DNA of 64,000 nt from Virgibacillus_F necropolis_A. Its GTDB lineage: Bacteria; Bacillota; Bacilli; Bacillales; Amphibacillaceae. The notes beneath the pieces were generated by a model. The model was given only the letters and a program-made list of their open reading frames with translations, was not told the DNA's origin and did no database searches. Position 1 is the stretch's first letter. The number at the start of each line of letters is the position of its first letter. A program made the position numbers and the translations under genes. Where the stretch lies: positions 1,612,001 through 1,676,000 of the forward strand of contig NZ_CP084992.1 in assembly GCF_044793635.1 (NCBI RefSeq), in the 5' to 3' direction. Shown here in pieces: positions 52,449 to 60,353 of this stretch.

Positions 52449-53616
52449 ATCCATTCATAACCTCATTCACCACACGTTCACTTGCATGTCCATCTTCTAA
52501 ATAACAAAATTTCTGATAAAAAGCTTCTGTTGTTTCAGATGGGGTAAAACCATTTTGACTAAGGTCTTTAATTTCAGCTATTACTTCTTCTGTCGTTTTA
52601 ACCAACGGACCGGGAGCCTTTTTCTCAAAGTCAAAATAAAAGCCCCGCAGGTTATCCCGATACTTTTCCATATCATAAACGAAGAATATCATTGGTCTCT
52701 TCAGGTTCGCATAATCAAAAAATACAGAAGAATAATCGGTAATTAATAAATCAGATATAAGATATAATTCCCTAATGTCTTCGTGGTATGTGCAATCATA
52801 TACAAAGCCCTCGTATTCGGTTAAATCTAGTTTCCCAGCAACAAAATAGTGAAGCCTCAAAAATAGGATATACTCATCACCAATTTCTGCTTTTATCCGG
52901 GCTAAATCCATCTGTAAGTCAAATTTATTTTTGTCACGATTGTATAATTCATCATCTCTCCATGTAGGTGCATACAGAATGATTTTTTTATCTGTTGGAA
53001 AATTGTACCGTTTTTTGATCCCCGTAATTGTATCTTCATTATTGGAATTTATTAAGAAATCATTTCTCGGATACCCTGATTCAATCATTGTCCGATCAAA
53101 ATGAAAAGCGCTTTTAAATATTTCAGTTGAATAGGCATTTGGCGATACTAGATAATCCCACTTTCTAGCTGACTCCAGAAAATCCCGTTTATATTTATCC
53201 GAATTAGAACCGGGCATATGGACCTCATCCATATCTGCCGCTAATTTCTTTAATGGTGTACCGTGCCATGTCTGCACATAAATCGTATTTCCTGGTTTAG
53301 GAATCCATAAAGGTAAACGACTATTAGTAATCCAATACTTCGCTCTGGCCATTATGAATAACCACCTGATGGATAAACGCTGAACATGCTTACCATCAGG
53401 CTTGGAAAAGTACTTTTCATCGACACTCCAGTACATGTCATAATCGGGATGGTTTTTCAGCATATATTCATATATCGCCCTGGGGTTATCGCTGTATTGC
53501 CTCCCTAAAAAGCTTTCAAAAATTATCATCTTATTATTTTTGGGCAATACCCAACCAAGGAATTTAAATACAACTTTATACAGTGTATAAACGATTCCCT
53601 TAACTTTTTTCCTCAT
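52447..53616 (-). CDS. CDP-glycerol glycerophosphotransferase family protein
   Basis: 389 residues, the TagB/TagF-type GT-B fold. Motifs are WITNSRLPLWIPKPGNTIYVQTWHGTPLKKLA, ESGYPRNDFLI, ILYAPTWRDDEL, ISDLLITDYSSVFFDYANLKRPMIFF and a final EDGHASERVVNEVM. It moves glycerol phosphate from CDP-glycerol onto a lipid-linked acceptor at the inner face of the membrane. The length fits TagB (primase) better than TagF. It follows the 842-residue fusion gene by 21 bases. Confidence 0.92.
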   Translation of the reverse strand: MRKKVKGIVYTLYKVVFKFLGWVLPKNNKMIIFESFLGRQYSDNPRAIYEYMLKNHPDYDMYWSVDEKYFSKPDGKHVQRLSIRWLFIMARAKYWITNSRLPLWIPKPGNTIYVQTWHGTPLKKLAADMDEVHMPGSNSDKYKRDFLESARKWDYLVSPNAYSTEIFKSAFHFDRTMIESGYPRNDFLINSNNEDTITGIKKRYNFPTDKKIILYAPTWRDDELYNRDKNKFDLQMDLARIKAEIGDEYILFLRLHYFVAGKLDLTEYEGFVYDCTYHEDIRELYLISDLLITDYSSVFFDYANLKRPMIFFVYDMEKYRDNLRGFYFDFEKKAPGPLVKTTEEVIAEIKDLSQNGFTPSETTEAFYQKFCYLEDGHASERVVNEVMNG

Positions 53617-53637
53617 TTTATCCCTGCTATCAGCAAA

Positions 53638-56166
53638 TCAATTAGTTAATGTCTTGTAAAAACTTTCCATTGCCTCTTCATTAAACGCTTCAACATCAAA
53701 CTTGTCCTGTTCATTACTCCCTTTAATTACGGATTCCATACCTTCACATAATCCGCTTACAGAGTTTTCCGTCAAGGTTCCATACCTGCCATCCTCTAAG
53801 ATATATCTGCTTGCAACAATGTCCGTGGAAACGATAGAAAGATCAAGGGCTAATGACTCTAATAAAACGAGTGGATGTCCTTCATAATGGGAGGACAATA
53901 CAAATGCATCACACATCCCCATCAAATAAAACGGATTCGATTTATGCCCAACCAGGAACACTGATTGCTCTACGCCATGCGCCCGAATCAGTTTTTCCAG
54001 CGTTCCTCTTGCCGGGCCCTCGCCGATAATATAAAGCCGTGTATTTTCATACTTTTTGTGGAGTTCCGCAAATGCTTCAATAAGTTGGTCTTGTCCTTTT
54101 TCTGGTGACAACCTGCCCATATTAACAAAATTGGTGTAACCATCTTGTTGTGGAAGTGGGACATCATAAATTTCGTTGCCCTTTAAATTCACCAATACAG
54201 GTTTATTATTTTTCTCATACACATCGCTGTCATCTTTTGATAACGTCTCAATTTTCTTAACGTTAATCGAGTTAATTAAATAACTAACCTTCGTATCCTC
54301 AATATACTCTTTTAGATTCTCTTTGTTTACTTCCATTGTTGCTTCAGAAACACTAATTAGTTCGTCAAAATACTTGTATATGGTAAAGACCCCTCGTAAA
54401 TTAATATAATGCGGTCTTTTTCCATTTACATTTCTATTCATATCAGAAAGCATATCACTATGCATGACAATCATTTTCTTTTTCGCGTTACCTGCTAATA
54501 TAACATTCGGCCAGAACATAGCATAGCCACTAAAGTCTATTGCGTAATCAAATTCTACATTACCAAAAATCCGTTTATATTCTCTATTATACATATCAGA
54601 AGGAAAGATAGACTTTAGAAATTCTGAAGTCAATCCTCTGTTTTTTATAATATAATTCCGCAACTCTTCCCCTATCGTCTGGCTGATTCGTCCAGATTTA
54701 GCAACGAGTCTGGCATTGGGATTCATTTTCATTATATTTGATTTCGCATGTGCACTATTTGATTGATTAATTAAAACGGAAACATCATATTTCGTGTAAT
54801 CAATATTATCCAATAAATTTAATACAGATCCTGTTATTCCATTATTTTGCAGTCCTCCAGGATAGATCATGATCTTTTCTTTTTTCTCATCAGCTGAGCA
54901 TGCAGCTTGCTTTTGAACCTTGCCATCCAATCCAAAGATTGTTTTTACGACATTTTCAGTTACATTGCCATAATCATGATAGCAGAACCTGTCCACAAAA
55001 TGGTTATACGTTTCCTTGTACTTTTCCTGAACCGTATCAATATTGCTGATACTGTCGATTAGACCATCAACATCAGTTGAAATTGGACCGGGTAAATCAT
55101 TACGATCCAAGTACATGCCACGATTCTCATTGTAATCGTCATAGTCCCACATATAAAATAAAATGGGTTTTCCAGTAACTAAAAAATCAAAGAAAATACT
55201 GGAATAATCTGTAATTAAAATATCAGTTACAGCGAGAAGTTCATTCGTTTCAAACGTATCAGATACTAATTTCCCTTCTAGTAAAGCATTCTTTTTGGCA
55301 TAAGGATACAAAAATGGATGTATTTTCACCACAACTTTATACTCATTACCGACACTTTCTTCTATTCGGGTAATATCATGATAGATTTGTTCAATATCAT
55401 CACGCGGTTCAGATACTTTTTCACCTTTCCATGTTGGTGCATACAGAATCATTTTTCTATTTTCAAGCTCAATATTTTCCTCTTTTAACAGCTGCTTCAT
55501 TTCACTTTTATCCGCGTTAACTGTAAGGTCAATTCTGGGATATCCCTCTTCCAGAATTGTACCATTGTAGATATTTTTTAATTTAAAACCATTATTAAAA
55601 ATGTCCGTTGTGAATTTGTTCGGGCTCAGAATATATTCAGCACTTAGGAAATTCCGCAGCACATTACTCGCTCCGAGTGGTTGCCCTTCAATATCAAATC
55701 CCATATGCTTTAACGGCGTCCCGTGCCACGTATTTGTATATACCTGCCCTTCTTTAACGGTATATATATTGGAGAAAGTTGAATTATTAATTAAATATTT
55801 GCACGTGGCAAGATACCTATAGTATTGATCACTATTTCGTAAAACGAATCTAACATTGGTATGTTTCGCATACTTTTTTCTAACTGATTTCAAATAATCT
55901 TTATCCAATATGACCCATACGTGGACTAAGTCCTTCCAGCGAGGCTCCTGTATAAAATACTTAAATATCGCATAGGGGCTGTCGGTCATTGATTTGCCGT
56001 CCCGTGATTCATATAATACGTAATTGTTCTTTAACGGTAATTTCTCATACCATCTCGAATATTTAGCTCTTTTATTAACATCTTTTACTTTTAAATAGTT
56101 TTTTATTGGATTTACTAATACCTTTATTCTTCGTTGATTTATTTTTTTTATTGTTTTAGAATCCAT
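53638..56166 (-). CDS. Fusion: CDP-glycerol glycerophosphotransferase + GT4 glycosyltransferase
   Basis: 842 residues. The N-terminal half (about 40-400) is a CDP-glycerol glycerophosphotransferase with YLINNSTFSNIYTVKEGQVYTNTWHGTPLKHMG, EEGYPRIDL, ILYAPTWKGE and TDILITDYSSIFFDFLVTGKPILFY. The C-terminal half (about 430-842) is a GT4-type retaining glycosyltransferase with NFVNMGRLSPEKGQDQLIEAF, IIGEGPARGTLEKL and the E-x7-E motif in SSHYEGHPLVLLESLAL. The two activities would extend the glycerol-phosphate chain and add a sugar. TagF/TagE are normally separate genes. The fused polypeptide is open throughout, with no frameshift. Confidence 0.9.
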   Translation of the reverse strand: MDSKTIKKINQRRIKVLVNPIKNYLKVKDVNKRAKYSRWYEKLPLKNNYVLYESRDGKSMTDSPYAIFKYFIQEPRWKDLVHVWVILDKDYLKSVRKKYAKHTNVRFVLRNSDQYYRYLATCKYLINNSTFSNIYTVKEGQVYTNTWHGTPLKHMGFDIEGQPLGASNVLRNFLSAEYILSPNKFTTDIFNNGFKLKNIYNGTILEEGYPRIDLTVNADKSEMKQLLKEENIELENRKMILYAPTWKGEKVSEPRDDIEQIYHDITRIEESVGNEYKVVVKIHPFLYPYAKKNALLEGKLVSDTFETNELLAVTDILITDYSSIFFDFLVTGKPILFYMWDYDDYNENRGMYLDRNDLPGPISTDVDGLIDSISNIDTVQEKYKETYNHFVDRFCYHDYGNVTENVVKTIFGLDGKVQKQAACSADEKKEKIMIYPGGLQNNGITGSVLNLLDNIDYTKYDVSVLINQSNSAHAKSNIMKMNPNARLVAKSGRISQTIGEELRNYIIKNRGLTSEFLKSIFPSDMYNREYKRIFGNVEFDYAIDFSGYAMFWPNVILAGNAKKKMIVMHSDMLSDMNRNVNGKRPHYINLRGVFTIYKYFDELISVSEATMEVNKENLKEYIEDTKVSYLINSINVKKIETLSKDDSDVYEKNNKPVLVNLKGNEIYDVPLPQQDGYTNFVNMGRLSPEKGQDQLIEAFAELHKKYENTRLYIIGEGPARGTLEKLIRAHGVEQSVFLVGHKSNPFYLMGMCDAFVLSSHYEGHPLVLLESLALDLSIVSTDIVASRYILEDGRYGTLTENSVSGLCEGMESVIKGSNEQDKFDVEAFNEEAMESFYKTLTN

Positions 56167-56391
56167 TATAGTTTCTCCTTAGCATGCAAATTTAAATAGG
56201 ATAACTTCATGATAATATCGATACTAATTTTATCGTAGTATTTTGTCAAAATTACTTCGGTTATACTTTACTATACCAATATGCTCATAAATTAATATAG
56301 TTCTTCGAATACTATTACGAAAATATGGGTAATTGAATATATAAGACAATTGCTATAAATAAACTGAATTGTAGTAGGAGGAGTATTCATA

Positions 56392-57252
56392 ATGGCACTT
56401 TTCAACATGTTTAACAAAAAAACACAGTCTCCAAAAAATAAAGCAGTTACTGTAATAGGATCCGGTAGATGTGGGACTTCCATGGCCACCCGTTCCATTA
56501 ACTTTCTAGGTGTCGACCTGGGAGAAGGATTTGTAAAACCGAATAAAACCAACCCAAAAGGTTTCTGGGAAAACAGGAAAATAGTTGATATTCACAAAGA
56601 AATTAAAAATGAACTCGGTAGCATGCCTTTCCGAAAAGGCTGGCAAAAGACAGGAAAAATTAAACCTTTAAAGCAAAAAATGAAGGAAACCGTAGAAGAC
56701 CAATTCTCTGAAAAGTCCTTATGGGGATGGAAAGATCCGAGAACGAGTGAGTGCATTGAAATGTGGAAGGAAATCCTGTCTGAACTTAACGTAAAAGCCA
56801 ATTACCTTATTATGATACGTAATCCGCTCGATGTAGCCGCTTCTTTTAAAAGAGCATATAACAGAGAGGAAAAATCAGCACTAAAACAATGGCAAATCCG
56901 AACACTTCTGGCCCTAAGAGGTACAAAAACTGACAGCCGTATAATTGTTGATTACGATGATTTTGTAGAAGATAGTTTTGGTACGGTAAAAAACATTGCG
57001 AAATCGTTTGATCTTCCCTTGCCGAATAAAACGGAATTAAAAGGAGAACTCGATTCATTTATCGACCCAACACTACGTCACAGCAGAACCACTTTAAAAG
57101 AACTGGCAAAGAGTAGTGAAATTGAAGAGGATATGAAAGAATTATACCGCGTTTGCCTAAAAGCTGCACATTCCCAAGAATATTTAAAATCAAAAAAGTT
57201 TTCCATGCATATCGATAAGCTATATTATTCTTTTTTGATTAAGCATTTTTAG
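56392..57252 (+). CDS. Sulfotransferase family protein
   Basis: 286 residues. The 5'-phosphosulfate binding P-loop is VIGSGRCGTSMATRSINFLG near residue 20, and the 3'-phosphate binding stretch is MIRNPLDVAASFKRAYNREEK near residue 143, with YDDFVEDSFG following. This fits PAPS-dependent sulfotransferases. No signal peptide or membrane segment is seen, so it would act on a cytoplasmic precursor. It is divergent from the glycerophosphotransferase fusion gene and has its own promoter region and terminator. The acceptor (perhaps a teichoic acid sugar) is a guess. Confidence 0.82.
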   Translation: MALFNMFNKKTQSPKNKAVTVIGSGRCGTSMATRSINFLGVDLGEGFVKPNKTNPKGFWENRKIVDIHKEIKNELGSMPFRKGWQKTGKIKPLKQKMKETVEDQFSEKSLWGWKDPRTSECIEMWKEILSELNVKANYLIMIRNPLDVAASFKRAYNREEKSALKQWQIRTLLALRGTKTDSRIIVDYDDFVEDSFGTVKNIAKSFDLPLPNKTELKGELDSFIDPTLRHSRTTLKELAKSSEIEEDMKELYRVCLKAAHSQEYLKSKKFSMHIDKLYYSFLIKHF

Positions 57253-57274
57253 ATTGGATGAAATTTTTAAGACT

Positions 57275-57330
57275 GAGCATTATTATAGCGACGTGTTAGA
57301 ACATGTAGTTGTGATGATGCTCTTTCTTTT
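57275..57330 (+). terminator. Terminator of the sulfotransferase gene
   Basis: Long stem beginning GAGCATTATTATAGC pairing with GTTGTGATGATGCTC (15 pairs, some G-T), then TTTCTTTTTT. Confidence 0.75.
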
Positions 57331-57477
57331 TTATAATCACTTTTGTAGTGTATTTTTTTCTCTTTTCCAAGTATAATGAAAAAGAGTATTATTAAGAGAA
57401 TGTAAACTGTATGTTATAGTAGTGTAAAGAGAATATAGTAATATATATTATATCGCGTCATTAGATGGAGGTATTCT

Positions 57478-57876
57478 ATGAGAAAAGTAATCACATATGG
57501 AACGTTCGATTTACTCCATGTTGGTCATATTAATTTATTACGTCGCGCAAAAGAAGTTGGTGACTATTTAATTGTTGCCATATCATCAGATGAATTCAAT
57601 GCACTTAAAGATAAAAAAGCATATTATAGCTTTGAACAACGTAAGGCAATTCTAGAAGCTGTCCGTTATGTTGACGAGGTTATTCCTGAACAAAAGTGGG
57701 AACAAAAAGTAGAAGATGTGCAAGATTATGATATTGATGTATTTGTTATGGGGGATGACTGGAAAGGTGAGTTTGATTTCTTAAAGTATTACTGTGAAGT
57801 TGTATACTTACCACGAACGGTTGGTATATCAACTACTCAGATTAAAAAAGATTTGAATAAAGCGCACAATGGTTAG
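57478..57876 (+). CDS. tagD: Glycerol-3-phosphate cytidylyltransferase
   Basis: 132 residues, the normal length of TagD. It makes CDP-glycerol from CTP and glycerol-3-phosphate. Nucleotidyltransferase signature YGTFDLLHVGHINLLRRAK (with His-x-Gly-His) near the N-terminus, DDWKGEFD in the middle, and YLPRTVGISTTQIKK at the end, all as in the family. Its end overlaps the next gene by eight bases. The preceding 200-bp gap holds the sulfotransferase terminator and the AT-rich promoter. Confidence 0.97.
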   Translation: MRKVITYGTFDLLHVGHINLLRRAKEVGDYLIVAISSDEFNALKDKKAYYSFEQRKAILEAVRYVDEVIPEQKWEQKVEDVQDYDIDVFVMGDDWKGEFDFLKYYCEVVYLPRTVGISTTQIKKDLNKAHNG

Positions 57877-59038
57877 AGAAATAGCAATTACTGTGTACCT
57901 TTTTGTTTTTCGTACACTCTTTCATATGTTTAACTTATTTCCTCAAAAGAAGAAAACAGTCTTTGTTGCTTCATTTGGGGATAATATTTTGTTTACGTTG
58001 GACGAGTTAGAAAAACAAGTTAATACTCAGGTGATTATTCTCAAAACTTCCCAATGTAAGATTAACTTTGGACATACTTCTACTAGAAAAATTATAATTT
58101 TTGAACTATCTCATTTATTTAGTTGGATCCGGTCCATCTATCATTTAGCTACAGCTGACAAAGTATTAGTTGATAATTATTTTGGTTTTTTGGCGGTTAC
58201 TGACTTCAAACCAAATGTACAGTGTATACAATTGTGGCACGCTGTTGGAGCGATTAAGCAATTTAGTTTAAAGGACCCAACTGTTAAAAATCGAACAGAG
58301 CGCGCCAATGCCCGTTTTAAAAAGGTTTATCGACGATTCACTCATATTGTAGTAGGTTCCGAAAAAATGATACCTATTTTCCACGAAAGCTTTGGTGTCT
58401 CAAAGCGTGTTTTTTTACGGACAGGTGTTCCACGTACTGATTTTTTTTATGAAACCGCTAAAATGCATGAAGTAGAACAGAATCTTAAATCAACTTTTCC
58501 AATAACCAAACGAAAAAAAGTAATTTTATATGCCCCAACATATCGCGATCAGGAACTTGATCGGATGAAAATTGAATTAGACATTAAAAAACTTGAAGCA
58601 CAGCTTTCTGATGAGTACGTCCTATTCTTACGCCTTCACCCTGCTGTTAAACACAAGTATAAGGATGCAGATTCCAATTTTGTTTATGATGTAACTCATA
58701 TTGCAGATTTAAATCAGCTTTTAGTTATTACTGATATATTGATCACTGATTATTCATCGATACCATTCGAATTTTCTATGCTGCAACGACCAATCGTCTT
58801 TTTTGCATATGATTTAGAGGAATATAATGAAAATGTAGGATTTTGGGAAGACTATGAAACGCTAGTACCAGGACCGGTTGTTCGAAATACAGACGATCTT
58901 TTAGAAACCATTGCTGAAAATAAATTTGATTTACAACAAGTGAAAGAATTCGCTGATGAATGGAATCAATATTCAAAAGGAAATTCAAGTGAGAAACTTG
59001 TAAAAGCGCTCTATAATGAAGGACCAAATACAAATTAA
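57869..59038 (+). CDS. CDP-glycerol glycerophosphotransferase family protein (TagB-like)
   Basis: 389 residues with a GT-B fold glycerophosphotransferase pattern: VQCIQLWHAVGAIKQFSLKDPTVKNRT, RTGVPRTDFFYE, ILYAPTYRDQELDR, VITDILITDYSSIPFEFSMLQRPIVFFAYD and a final GNSSEKLVKALY. The acceptor-site TWHGTPLK of the other two copies is LWHAVGAIK here, so the acceptor is likely different, as in the TagB primase subgroup. It overlaps tagD by eight bases, so CDP-glycerol supply and use are coupled. Confidence 0.92.
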   Translation: MVREIAITVYLFVFRTLFHMFNLFPQKKKTVFVASFGDNILFTLDELEKQVNTQVIILKTSQCKINFGHTSTRKIIIFELSHLFSWIRSIYHLATADKVLVDNYFGFLAVTDFKPNVQCIQLWHAVGAIKQFSLKDPTVKNRTERANARFKKVYRRFTHIVVGSEKMIPIFHESFGVSKRVFLRTGVPRTDFFYETAKMHEVEQNLKSTFPITKRKKVILYAPTYRDQELDRMKIELDIKKLEAQLSDEYVLFLRLHPAVKHKYKDADSNFVYDVTHIADLNQLLVITDILITDYSSIPFEFSMLQRPIVFFAYDLEEYNENVGFWEDYETLVPGPVVRNTDDLLETIAENKFDLQQVKEFADEWNQYSKGNSSEKLVKALYNEGPNTN

Positions 59039-59069
59039 GCGATCGACCTATATTGTCGATCGCTTTTGT
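59037..59069. terminator. Terminator between tagB-like and second tagO genes
   Basis: AAGCGATCGAC / GTCGATCGCTT perfect stem with a 7-base loop and TTTTG following; convergent genes on both sides. Confidence 0.85.
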
Positions 59070-59073
59070 TTAC

Positions 59074-60144
59074 TTATACTTTTTTTAACCCAAAGACTTT
59101 ACGAATACCATCTATTAAAGGTTGTTGACCATTCAACACGACCCCAGCTAATTCTGCGATGATTTGAACGCCAATAATAATTACCCCAAATATAACCAAT
59201 GACAATTGCAATGTTGCGCTATTAAATATGATAGCCATCGCACCAAAGTAAGCACTAAATCCATAAATAATAAGAACAGAAGCTTTGTGGCTATACCCCA
59301 TTTTTATTAACCTGTAATGAATATGTCCTTTATCTGCCGTCCCAATGCCCTGCTTATTTATTATTCTTCTTATTATTGCAAATAAGGTATCAAAAACTGG
59401 GACTGCAATTACGATAATAGGAATAACAAAACTAAAGAATGCAATATTTTTAAACAGTCCTAATACCGCCACAACTGCTATCGCATATCCCAAAAATAAA
59501 GCACCTGTATCTCCCATGAAAATCTTGGCTGGATAAAAGTTATGATACAGGAATCCTGATGTACCTCCAATTAATACAAGCGTTAAATAGACAACCGTTA
59601 CTCGAAAATCCATTACTGCCATGATAAAAATACTTACTAAAGCGATTCCTGATACACCCGCTGCTAATCCATCTAATCCATCAATTAAATTGATTGCATT
59701 TGATGCACCGACTATCCAGATAATTGTAATGATAAAACTAAAATCGTCAAAATATATAACATCAAAAAAAGGCAGGGTTATTTTTTCAATAACAACTCCA
59801 GAAGAAACAACTACAATAGCTGCAGCGGTTTGACCGTTTAACTTCATCAGTGGCTTTATTTGAAATATATCATCCAAGATTCCAGTCATTAACATAATGA
59901 CCGCTCCAATTGAAATAGCAATCATTTGTTCATGTTGTGGTTGTAAATATAGTAACCCGGCAAATACCCCTAGAAAAATAGCAAGGCCACCCATACTAGC
60001 TTTAACTCCATCATGAGTTTTTCTTTTATCTGGTTTATCTACTGCACCTATTTTTATGGCTAGTTTTTTTACAAGAGGAGTTACCAATACTGCAGTAATC
60101 GATGACAGTAAAAAGGCTATCACTAATTCCGTTACATTAAACAT
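59074..60144 (-). CDS. TagO/WecA-type phosphosugar transferase (second copy)
   Basis: 356-residue polytopic membrane protein, parallel to the product of 47214. Shared motifs are DKPDKRKTHDGVKASMGGLAIFLG, MTGILDDIFQIKPLMKLNGQ, NAINLIDGLDGLAAGVSG, NFYPAKIFMGDTGALFLGY and DKGHIHYRLIKMGYSHKASV. The active-site aspartates and His motifs are all retained. Two intact copies suggest two different undecaprenyl-linked polymers are begun, or isozymes under different control. Confidence 0.92.
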   Translation of the reverse strand: MFNVTELVIAFLLSSITAVLVTPLVKKLAIKIGAVDKPDKRKTHDGVKASMGGLAIFLGVFAGLLYLQPQHEQMIAISIGAVIMLMTGILDDIFQIKPLMKLNGQTAAAIVVVSSGVVIEKITLPFFDVIYFDDFSFIITIIWIVGASNAINLIDGLDGLAAGVSGIALVSIFIMAVMDFRVTVVYLTLVLIGGTSGFLYHNFYPAKIFMGDTGALFLGYAIAVVAVLGLFKNIAFFSFVIPIIVIAVPVFDTLFAIIRRIINKQGIGTADKGHIHYRLIKMGYSHKASVLIIYGFSAYFGAMAIIFNSATLQLSLVIFGVIIIGVQIIAELAGVVLNGQQPLIDGIRKVFGLKKV

Positions 60145-60353
60145 TTGTGCACCTACTTCAAGTTAAAATATTACTTAATCAATTTTAGCAATCTCTACGT
60201 ATACACTGCATTTACACAATTTTTGCCGTGAATAACCAATAAGAGGTAAACGCAATATATGAAAAATATGTTTTTTTTAGTTATTAATCATAAGCTTAGT
60301 CATTCATGTTATAATATCCCTAGAAAAACAATCAGTTAAGGGGTTTTATGTAG

